Below are positions 47,596 through 57,780 of a stretch of 64,000 nucleotides of DNA, in pieces. The stretch spans positions 23,898,367-23,962,366 of the forward strand of contig CM049308.1 of the NCBI GenBank assembly GCA_026874595.1, read 5' to 3'. Under the pieces are notes generated by a model, which worked only from the letters and a program-made list of their open reading frames with translations, was not told where the DNA came from and did no database searches. Each line of letters begins with the position of its first letter. Position 1 is the stretch's first letter. The position numbers were made by a program, and so were the translations under genes. Origin of the DNA: Sipunculus nudus. Its lineage: Eukaryota > Annelida > Sipuncula > Golfingiida > Sipunculidae.

Positions 47596-49705
47596 ATGAA
47601 GCTCGTTATTCTGTTTGCCGCTCTCTTTACAGGTAAGTAAACATTTAATAGAGAAGATGTTTGTTGTAATCTAGTGGATCAGGTGTCGAATACTAGAGCT
47701 TAAGGTCTAAGGTGTGTTTCCCATCATTTAAACAAATCAAAATAAGCAAAAACGATTTCTGTAATCGCAGGTTATAATTTTGGAAAACTCTAGGGACCAA
47801 GAAGACCAAATAATTGCATATTTTGTTTATCATATGGACAGTTTTTATACTGATAAAATGGACAGTGTCATTTATCGGCCGTTTTCATAGTACCTTCAAA
47901 ATAACTTCTCTGATAAAGTTTAAGCTTTATTCTTCAACAGATATGTTTTAGACGATTATTGGTTATACCAAACCTTGGAAAAGTGTGGGGGGATCACCCT
48001 TGTACAGCTGAACGAGCATCCTGTGAGTGCTAGTATAGACAAAATAAAACGTATGAAAACGTATGGATATATGTTCCAATAAGGCCGCTTAACTCATACG
48101 TCCAAGGGTTTTATTGGTTCCTAAGGTAAAATGGGTCTTTTGAGAGCCCTCTAAGCTGTGACATCAAAGCTGAGGAAAGAACATCCAGATTCATTCAGAG
48201 CTGCACCATAATAAGCATATTTTTTTAAATCATAAAAGTTATCTTTTCAGATCAGCTTTAGGTAGTTCAAAGAATTAAGGGATAAGCAGGCATTTTGTAA
48301 TACTTTTTATTATTTTAGTATCTTAGTAATTATTAATATGCTTTTGCTCTTAGTTTTGTAAAGCGGTTTTGATTACTGTTCTGTTTAATTATATTAATTA
48401 AATATATAATAAAATATATTATTATTATATATTATTATTGTTATTGTTATAGGGAAGGAAACGGTACAAGACGCAAAATCAGGCGTTGCTTTTTGCTATT
48501 AAGTGTAAATCCATCTCTAATACCAGATTAGCTGAGGGCGTATCGGATTAGCTGCATTGACTTATCTGTCCTAAACTCCCGAAGTACCAGAACCCATCGT
48601 TATAGTCGTATCATGTCTACCATTATCACATGGGTCAGTTATTGATATAAATTAGCTCCGGGTGTCGAGCAGCCTGTTCTGCAACAAACTGTACATGAAA
48701 AACGTAACAAGTATGAACCTGTTACACTAGTTGCCACGGAAAAGACAAAATATTCCAGTAAACCAAACACCTATGCAGTTTAAACTAGATGCGGTCCGAG
48801 GTCTAAATGAAGTAAGATTTGCATGGATTATTTCGAAATGTGTGACATATAGCCGATTGTGCTTACTTTTATGATTTCCCGTATTTTTCATTAAAGAGGC
48901 TCAAACACCTATCTGACCTTTATAAACTAAAGGTAATCCCTTGGAGCTTTTATGAAAAAAGGCCAGAAAAAGTGGATATAATCGCACGCAGGCTGCTTGT
49001 TTTTTTTATATCAACATGATTATAATATGTTGGGCCCGCCAAAATAATCAAAACAAATTCAACAAGGGCACCTAACGGCAAGTCAGATAAGCCAGAGCTT
49101 TGCAAATGGCGTTTTGCAACAAGTGACCTTTCTACCTCCGCATATATACAACCTACCACCTTAGGTTACATGTTTTTCCCATTTGTCAACATTGCTGTGT
49201 TTACATACATGTTGTTGATAAACAAGTTCATACATCCTTCACAAAGGCCTTTTAAGAACTTTTCACAAATAAAATTACCTGTAGATCATTAATATTTACA
49301 AAGAGGAAGCCATAAATCACATAAATTCTTTTTCAAAAGGTAGGTGAATGGACAGCTTTGAATGTTTTCTTCATGACAGAGGTTATTGTGCCGACTTTGT
49401 TAAACATTAGGAGGAAACGGCGGAGGAAATGGGACGGTCTTAGAGTTAATTTTAGCAGAAACGTAAGGACATAAGACAGGATCTATCGGAAATATTTTTA
49501 TACTTATTTCAAATTCACAGTGAGCTTCGCCCAAGAAGGTTCGTCTTGCGGGCCAGACAACCTGGGAACATGTCATTCGTTTGGATGTTTCATTGAGATC
49601 GGAGAAGTCCTCTGTGCGAATCCGGGTGACAACACGTGCGGCACAAACCAGTTTTGTTGCTACCAAATTGGAGATTCCATTCCGGCTGAGTGCAGTGCCC
49701 GATAA
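47596..49705 (+). CDS. Secreted 8-cysteine peptide, copy 3 (two exons)
   Basis: join(47596..47632, 49521..49705), 73 residues. The start is the ATG that opens a hydrophobic signal sequence. The donor GTAAGT follows at 47633 and the acceptor ends at 49520, giving a phase-1 intron of 1,888 bp. Cysteines sit at 22, 30, 35, 44, 52, 58, 59 and 70, all shared with the copy-1 gene. The two exon-2 sequences differ at 10 nucleotides, of which 7 change the residue (S21P, D49A, T54A, Q61R, I62V, S71G, R73Q, written copy 3 to copy 1). Codons 22-48 are identical at the nucleotide level. The mature peptide is acidic (about seven D/E and one R), unlike typical cationic antimicrobial peptides. The intron carries an extra roughly 470-bp repeat (48904-49372) absent from copy 1. 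A TATATAG box lies at 47527-47533. Function is not known; it could be defence, venom-like or matrix related. Confidence 0.87.
48904..49372 (-). repeat. Dispersed repeat X inserted in the peptide gene intron
   Basis: This is the reverse complement of 17205-17650, inside the copy-3 intron. The copy-1 intron lacks it and is about 630 bp shorter. Splice sites are not disturbed. Confidence 0.65.
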
Positions 49706-49743
49706 GAAAGCAAGGCAAATATAAAAGTCTTTCAAACCTAATC

Positions 49744-50363
49744 AAAATCAAGCAGATATCTTAAATCCTTGTATGCTTGGGACAGTAGCGAGAGACAAAC
49801 CATCCTCGTTGGGGGTATTTTCTTATACGGTGCAATTACTTTCAAATTATTGACTGTTAGATACACTTAACAGGGAGTTCAGGTGCCATTTTTGTGGCAA
49901 AATATGCACTAATGCTGTACGTCATGAGACAGTTTCATGTGATCAGGTATTAATAGATCGAGAACAACTTTGGGATATCATTAACGATAAATTCTTAATA
50001 GAGTTCAGTGTGTTTGTATGCAAATGTTAGGAGGGATCAGTTCATAGTTGTTCTTTTTGGAGCACCAGTATTTTGTTTAACATATCAAGAACAAGCTATG
50101 TTTTTCTACAGATCAGCATTTTCTTCAAATATGTAAAAAACACAATAGAAGCACTATGGCCGTCGGAAGTATATGCTAACATTATCTGAAAGATTCAGAA
50201 TATCAGGTATAATTTTATTATGGAAGTTAACATCCTACTTAAAACGTGAACTGTATAATTCACATAACTATTTGTGATTATTTGCATAATTTGCATTATT
50301 ATATTGTTCATATTCTTTGTTACACGAAGGAAATTAAGAAAATCAATCAATAAATCAATCGAT
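49744..50363 (+). mobile_element. 5'-truncated non-LTR retrotransposon 3' end (copy 3)
   Basis: This is the inverted counterpart of the copy-2 LINE fragment. From 49875 it aligns with copy 2 and encodes the same C-x2-C-x9-H-x4-C terminus, with LWDIINDKF and IEFSVFVCKC before a TAG. The 3' end is a tandem of ATCA-type repeats (about 50336-50363). The first 130 bp (49744-49874) have no counterpart in copy 2 and may be more of the element. It is flanked on both sides by copies of the exon-2 tail, which suggests a long target duplication. Confidence 0.63.
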
Positions 50364-50443
50364 CGATTCCATTCCGACTGCGTGCAATGACCAATAAGCA
50401 AGCAAGGCAAATATATAAGGCTTTCAAACCCATCCCCGCAGCG
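50364..50443 (+). pseudogene. Duplicate tail of exon 2 downstream of the LINE in copy 3
   Basis: About 70-80 bp here repeat the end of exon 2 and its 3' flank (compare 49673-49743), with about a dozen differences. The first copy closes the intact gene. This second copy lies after the LINE fragment and continues into the ordinary 3' flank of the unit, as in copies 1 and 2. The arrangement could be a long target-site duplication made when the LINE inserted, or the trace of a second gene copy. It has no coding potential alone. Confidence 0.6.
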
Positions 50444-52078
50444 TCTTTGCTTACATAATATTAGGACCTCGCAAATTAGGACCGATCTTTAAACCAATCA
50501 AGCGTTTAACTTGTTGAGCATGGAATAACTGTGTGTGTGTGTTTGAGCGCGTGTAAGTGTATATTCACAAATCTCAGATGTAAACCTACTTGTTTTAAAC
50601 ACATTTAAGGTATTTTACAGTTTCACAGTTAAATTCACATTAGTAAATTATTCCACCAATTTGTATATATCATTTAGAGCAAATAAAAGTGACACATTTA
50701 TATATGATCCCTGATGCTCTTTTAAGTACGGGAATGTCTGGTTTCTAAATGTGTTACTGAATACGCTGTATATCTAATACGGCTCATTTAAAAAAAAAAA
50801 TCGGACCTGACTGACTTCATAGTCGAAACTGAGAGGTTTGCACCTGATGTTTGTTTTTTACCTTGTCTTTACTCTGAAGGTTATGAACTGTAAGCCAATT
50901 TCCTTTTATCGCTCTCTTGCAGGCGAAAATAGAAGAGGCTTATGTATATTTGTTTGTAATTGTATAATATATAATTTTATAATATTATAATTATGTATTA
51001 TTGTTGTAGGAGGCCATACGAAGATGCAACTGCAGGCCATCAGTTCGCGAACTGAATAAAATCTGTCTTAAAATGCAGCATCTGTTACGTGGATTTATGT
51101 ATATATGTGAGTATACGTAGTTTAGTGAGGAATGTCGATCTACCCTATTAACTTCATTTTCCACTTCACTCGGCCTTACACTGGGTCATAGGTACGGAAA
51201 GTCGGAAAAGAACAACAACTTTGTATTTTGATGATTTGATCACTTGAACACGGCTCCCCGGAAACGAACTAGCAAACCAATGCATAGCGTCCCTGAATGG
51301 TAAAAGGCAGTAGATGAAACAAGCGCAGGGTTTTTCTTTGATGATCCTACCAGTCCCGGAATGTTTGAGTCACGGTTTAATATATTTTTATGAGGCCTGC
51401 CGTTAATGATATGCGTGATACATAGACCCTTAGCTTTGATTAACTCATTTGTCAATAATATTTTTAATTGATTCATATTTAACTTATCATTGGGCTTAAT
51501 GTAATGAAACTGTTTATTGGCTGATGAAACAGACTGAGCACTCACTGGTTCACTCAGAGATGTAAAATCGTACCGGGTAGCGGCTATACGATTGTACACA
51601 TCTCATAGCTAGGTGGAGACTCTTATTCTTTTATCAAAATGCTGTCAGACTTCTAGGCGACTTTGTATGGATTAAGTTTCTCAGGAAAAAAAAAAGACTT
51701 TGTCAGGGCTCCAAAGAATGAGTATCTTTGGTGTGAGGTTAATAATTATGATATTTTAAGTATAAATATCGTGCAGGCATGCATTGTATAAATTGTAATA
51801 TTGTTGATAAAAGCAGTTATGCTTGTTTTGAGATATGCTTGGGTACCAATTTATATATATGCTTTTAGTTTCCTCATTTTTCGGTAATAATTAATAAAAT
51901 AAACAGTTTTCTTTTTTTATTATTCATCAATAAAATCTAAATAAAAAACTTATCATGTTAATTTCCTGTCTTATTATGCAGGTTATGCATGAAAACCAAA
52001 TCAGAAATACAAATGTATAATTAATAGCTACATAAGTTAACAACGTACGGCCAGACGAGCTGTTGTTAGACCCTTGAC

Positions 52079-52166
52079 AGTTAAACCTGACTCAGGCAAC
52101 CACCTCGGTAATGCAGACACTTTATCGCGGTCCGGTTGGTGGTCGTAATTTCGAGGTTTACTGTAT
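52079..52166. mobile_element. Short CAGT-ended MITE, copy 3 (inverted)
   Basis: This is the copy-3 counterpart. It begins CAGTTAAACCTG and ends CGAGGTTTACTG, and its ends are better preserved than those in copy 2. Confidence 0.6.
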
Positions 52167-53075
52167 TGTTTAAATATGTTATAATTCATAAAATGTTACT
52201 GAGCATAAGACGCGGCCTTGAGGCTGTGAGATCAGATTAAAGATAGGATTAAATACTAATGGTTGCTCCTCTGCGTTAATTTTTAACCCGGGGGAGAGGG
52301 CAGATAGTCCGATAAACAATTCTGAACGAGACCTTGATCAGTTATATTTATACCGTCTAAACAAGTCATTAGGTGACACCTTTAGTAAACTATACTTAGA
52401 TTACCCTTACGTTGATGATTGTAGATTGAACAGACAACACCACACCAGTTTGTAATTGTTCTTGCTGGTTTTTTTCTCTCGGTGTTAGAAAGTCATATTT
52501 TTTCAATACGACATAAGTATTTCTCTGATTGAATCACAGAAACTGTCATATAACTTTAGACCATGTTCCGGATCCACACCAAAACAAATAGATTAACTTA
52601 TGGCCCTTTCCCGAAATGCCCTGTAAAGTTCATGATTTCCGTTTATGATTGCCGGAGTGATATTGCAAAGAAACATACACACACACAAACGGAAATGAAG
52701 ACATACCCTCTTGGTGGAGGTAATTACGATAACAAAGATATCTTTTAAGCCTAGAAAGAAGCAAACAAATACAGTTTCCTTTCAAATACTGTTTTCTTAT
52801 TTTTATTGACGGTGGATTTCCTCAAACGTTGTTACGCAACCCCCCTGTGCCTCGCCACAGAAAGCCCGGCGTTTGGGTCTATTGCAGCGCCATCTATTAG
52901 AAACAAGGAGTGAACTCAGTCCATGGGAAACCTCTCCCTCATAAACATGGCCAAAGTCAAGTGGACACAAGAAGAGACAAAGAAGTTCGATGGGTGGGCT
53001 TTAGGATTCAGGATTCCTATTTAATCCGCTGGTTTAGTCAGGTCATGGCAAGTTTATCAGATAAAACATTGTCGA

Positions 53076-54480
53076 AACAAATATCGTAGTGTTTATGCAA
53101 AATTAGAGCTAGAAATAAATTTCTCTCAACAGCGGCCGTAATAATATAACAAACATATTCGAAGATCTTGATCAAAACAAACAGTGAACAAATATTATTT
53201 ACATTTATTTTTGGATTAAAAGGTGTTGCGATGGGCTTGCGACCCCGATTTTGTCGTCGCAAACTTTGGATGTTTTGCGACACATCGCCACTCTGCAATA
53301 GTTTTATGCAACCGACTTTTCTGCTTGCGACCCTGTTGCGACGCCTCGCAGCCTTGCGATGCCTTTATGCAACAGGCCCCAGGTTAACTGATTGATTGCT
53401 GACAGTTTGCAAGAGTTGCTGACAACTTGCGAGACTGCTGGGAAAGTTGACAGAGACAAGCTCCAAATGGAAGAAACCAACGGTTCCCCACCGATATGCC
53501 ACTTGGGGAGAAAGACCGCGAGTTTTATTGTACATTTAGCTTATCATATCACAAAAACTTCCTTATATGTCACTTGGATGATTTTTGGGCCAAAATGTAA
53601 ATAATGTGTCAAACTGTGAAAATAAAGATTTTCCTTATTATTACTTAAACAGTTGTTTTTGGACGTATTCATATGTGCATATTAATTTCTGAAACCTACA
53701 CATATTCTCTAAATTTTATTTTATAGGCCGACAAACATTGGAATTTCCCAAACTGTTTGATTTATTTTTAATATTGTATTTTTATAATAATAGTATACAC
53801 TTCAATCTGTCAATATTTCTTAGCAACTTCTTTAGGTGCTTACACCTTCTATTTTCTACATATCACGTTCAAAGGATTTGTCCAGCGTATTTTTGTCTAC
53901 TCTGTTAGGGACGCATTTATTTGTTGTTTTAAACGTGCATGGACACTGCACTCTGACTTATATGTAGAAAGGAACCCCATTAAAAAGTCGTTAAGTGTTG
54001 TCCATATTTTAGCCAACCCCGTGGAGTTATATGTGTCTTCAGTATGTTTCCTCAAATAAACAATGATTTTATGAAAATCATTAGTTGAAAAAAAAAAATT
54101 TTAACTTTCAGTAATATAATTTAGTTTGTTAAATATGTGAAAAAGAATGCGTTCTCCCTTAAAGTGTGTGTGTTTGCCGATATTTCGGCATGAAAGTGCT
54201 TATACTTACTCCTGTACACGAGATAAAATAAGCTTTCACCGGCGCGATAATTTTTTAATTATTTTTACCCTTTGTTTGGGAGATTTCTGTACAAATACAT
54301 GAAATAAACGTAACAACATTTGCAATAATTTGTGTATTCTTTTCCGCCATTAGTTCATTTTGTCTGTATACAAACATTTTCCAGCAAATCCACCCATACA
54401 CACGGACTCACTCTAGAATTCGTCAGTTTATACCTTGTGGTTCTGTGCAAGTACAATCTACGTGTGTCAGTTAACCATTA
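53076..54480. other. Spacer between the two inverted repeats
   Basis: 53220-53390 is a TTGCGAC-rich patch with about ten TTGCGA/TGCGAC motifs in both orientations, which looks like a degraded inverted-repeat element. The rest is AT-rich with no gene. Confidence 0.5.
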
Positions 54481-56835
54481 GAAGACTGCGTGACCAGACG
54501 TTCCATTATGCAGCGAATTTAAAACAAGAATAAACATGAATGTTTCACACCGCTGATGGCGCCCAATGTTTCTTTCTGTTTGTGTACAGGAATATGTGAA
54601 TCGTTTAAAAACTAAATATTGAGAGGTGTAATACGTAACATTTTAAGGAGAAAATATTATATTTCAAGTATACTTAAAATACATAGTATTTTAAAAGGTC
54701 TCTTCAATTACATAAATTAATAACGTATGCACTAAACGTTACAATAACATAACCTCGATATATGAGAGACACATGAATGGGAAAAAACGGAATGATGAAA
54801 AGAATATTTTTTTAATATTCTCAGTGAGCCTTGGTCAAGATGGTTCGCCATGTGGACCAGACTTGCTAGGAAGGGGGCTGTATTGATTTTTTGGATGAAT
54901 ATCTTTGCGCTAACACGGGTGAGAACGGATGTACCACACAACAATTTTGTTGCTATCCTGATGGAAACTAGGTGCCAAACGAGTGCAATAATACGCATGC
55001 AGTAGGAAGTAAAAAGGTATGTAAAAAGGGATATGTATATATGTACTGTCATTTTTTTGCGAATAGAAAAAAAAATCCAGTATATGTCACGGTATGTAAA
55101 AGATCCCAACGGGTCCTGTAAAAATAATATATATTTAATTACCTGTCCATGAAGACTCGACTCGATATAAGATTTGAACAGCATACGTGCTTGAGATTTT
55201 TCGCTCAAATATACTGCTTAACAAACATAAAAAACCCGAGAGACAAAATAACAGAGAAACAATCAGACAGAAGGCCAAATTTGAATGTGGAGGTAGTATT
55301 ACTATAACTATATAATATAACGTAATGTTGTTTATCTTTTGTAGAAGAACCCGTCTACCAGTTCACAAGCTATACGTTTGAAAATAAATAAACCTGGTTA
55401 TGGCTATCAGCAAACCGTGTACGTTAAACGTTATTTGTGTATGTATTAAAATGCAAGGATGAATGTACCCATGTCAGCATGTCCGTATTTTGTCAAATTC
55501 CTTTCTCCTCTAAAACATGATGTCACTCTTGGTCAGGAGGGCGGGGACTGAGATTAAATGTTTGTGAGAATCCATTTCGTAGCATCGAGGATATATATCC
55601 GGAGCTGATCCGTGATTAACGATCTTAGTGGTCCGGGCTCTGATCTCCCGAATGCGGATACAGAATCATAGTTTTGAATTGTTAAAGTTGGTTGTTGACC
55701 AGAATTATCTCATCTAAATTCCGTTACATGTTCCGAACATATACACAGATTTGGACAATAGGTCAGGGATAACTCTAGAATTAATCGCAGAGCGAAGAAT
55801 AAATATGTGTTAGCGGTTACTAATATTATTTCGTATTCTAGATGGACGTTAGCGCCACACATATGTTTCAAACATTCAATGTAGTTTAGTTACAGACTTT
55901 GAAATGAATCTAGCCACCCATAAATTCCTGGTGGGTTTCCATGGGTAAATCTGTAATTTTAACGCATTTTTAATCATTTGTAGGACGTTAACTAGGTTTA
56001 TAATAAAACGTTAACAAAACATATTTTCCGTGGATTGTGAGACATGTAACGATGATTGAGGAAAGGAGGCAAAGGTGGTTCTAAGTTATGGTTAAACAAG
56101 TCCAATTGAGGATCATATAAAATTCTTGCTTTATCACTCGATTCAAAAAATATAATGAGGCCTCAAGAGATTTATTAAAGGAAAAGCCAAAGTCTTCTGA
56201 CGTCACTTAATACAACCTACAAGTTCGTTGCCGTCGCCTCAGACAACAATGAATGGGTTTAATTATTATCAGGAATTTCTTTGTCGAAGTATTGATTGGT
56301 CATTTCACTAAACAAAAATATAGACCATCGCGCCAACGTTTAGATGATATTGATATGTTGAATTATAAACATTAATTTACGAGGAAGGCAGCGGGCATGT
56401 ACGTTCTCATTTCAGGGAAATTTGGGTTATATTTGTATGCGATACTGGCGTTGCTTGAGTTATAAAGGCTCTTTTGTGATTTATAGATAGGCCGAAACAT
56501 TAGTGCCCAGAAAAAGTAGAACATTAAACTCCATGTACTTAACTGTCTGAATAATACCTTACTAAATCCCTTAAAACGGATGTAACATTACACAAAACTC
56601 AAACAGTCAAATAACAATAACTGGGAAATTCAAATGGTGAGGCTATAAACGTTATCTCGGTATTTAAAGGGCCCCATACCGTTTCACGCTGTAACACAAT
56701 TGATATTTAAAGTAAATTTTTTCAACTATCAATCAGGAATCACGTAGCTATGTCGATATTGTAAATGATATTGGTCCAGCTTGTCACAGAAATTTCTCTG
56801 TGGTGACATCTTGTACGTGTATGTTGGGTCTAAAA
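54481..56835 (+). repeat. Second inverted repeat, left arm
   Basis: The arm is inverted relative to 61785-64000. Matches run from the GAAGACTGCGTGACC segment (54481) through the pseudogene to the ACGTATGTTGGGTC region (about 56820). Divergence is low and the order is kept. The loop between the arms is about 4.9 kb. Confidence 0.85.
54825..55000 (+). pseudogene. Exon-2-like pseudogene of the 8-cysteine peptide (left arm)
   Basis: A TTCTCAG acceptor at 54818-54824 is followed by sequence equivalent to the start of exon 2 (VSLGQDGSPCGPD). The reading frame then breaks after LLG and resumes one frame over, with LCAN, a downstream CTTQQFCC block and a final NEC. A TAG stop interrupts the resumed frame between the CC doublet and the last cysteine. 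The second and third cysteines of the family pattern do not align cleanly around the break. No matching exon 1 was found upstream in the window. It is a diverged paralogue of the genes at 21.5 and 47.6 kb, not a recent copy. Confidence 0.75.
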
Positions 56836-57780
56836 CTGTCAGGAATAATGCAAAGTGTGTCATGCGGAAGCTATTGCGGCACCATCTATCAGACACTTCG
56901 ACAGTGTGGCCATCGGGTAAACTTGCCGTATTTAAATGAAACTAAACTGGTCTTCCCCTTCTGAATATTGAACATGTAATAATTGTTTACACTTGAACTG
57001 CTTGCGCAAAAACATATATGAAATGTCTGAAAAGCTTTGGTGTTTCAGAGGACATGTAAATCTGCATAATTTGAAGATCAAAATGAAGAGGACCAGTTTT
57101 TTTTTAATGTAAGGAAAGAGATTAGACGAAAAAAATAAGACAAAAAGACATACAGTACTAAAATGTTCGGGGGCTATAAACGTTATCTCGGTAATTAAAG
57201 GTCAGCATGCCGTTATCAGCTCTAACTAAATTAAGGTTTAAAGCTAATGATATACCGATGAGCTATCAGACAGGAATACGTATGTCGATATTGTTAACTC
57301 CTCCGTGGTCATACCTTGTACGTTTATTTATTTTCTTTATATTATTATTTTTTTTGGTCTTAAACTGTCAGGAATGATGCCAAGTGTGTCATGCATGGAG
57401 TCATTATCCATATTCTCCCATAATCAAAAGACATTAAACATTACTGTCCGAAGCTATTGCGTAATCATATTTGAGACACTCCGAATGTCCAGCGGGTGAA
57501 AACTGCCGTATTTTAAATGAAACAAACCTGGTGTTCAGGGGCTGAATATTGAACATGTAATAATTGATTACACTAGAACTGCTTGCGGAAAAACATTTAT
57601 ATATACACTATCTCAAAAGTGTTGGTGTTTCAGAAGACATGTTAATCTGCATAATATTGAAGATCAATGTGAAGATGAAAAGTATTCTAAGAATGTGAGG
57701 AATGAGCTTAGACGACCAAAGAAGACGAGAAAACAAACAGCATAAAATATTCGGGGGTCCCAATAATTCAAATGGTTAGG
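56641..57780 (+). repeat. Tandem duplication, period about 532 bp
   Basis: Units start with GGCTATAAACGTTATCTCGG at 56641 and 57173. A further truncated start follows at about 57778. They share the ATGTCGATATTGT, AAACTGTCAGGAAT and TTGAACATGTAATAATTG segments. A diverged relative lies at 59275-59780. No coding frame is shared by the units. Confidence 0.75.

Larger units (their letters stand above)
42290..53075 (-). repeat. Segmental duplication, copy 3 (right arm of the large palindrome)
   Basis: This is the inverted copy. It is a mosaic: 47290-49740 resembles copy 1 (intact gene and 5' flank), whereas 49875-53075 resembles copy 2 (LINE fragment and downstream flank). It carries a private pogo-like insertion (44237-45172) and lacks about 820 bp of the copy-2 sequence near 45540. 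Similarity stops near 53075, just after ATAAAACATTGTC. Confidence 0.85.

Noticed and set aside
49521-49705. WAP (four-disulphide core) domain
   Set aside because: The C-x5-CC step is similar, but the two closing cysteines of the WAP core are not there and the N-terminal spacing differs.
54732-55208. 158-codon minus-strand frame
   Set aside because: It is antisense to the exon-2-like pseudogene and has no recognisable domain. Its mirrored counterpart exists only because the region is an inverted repeat.
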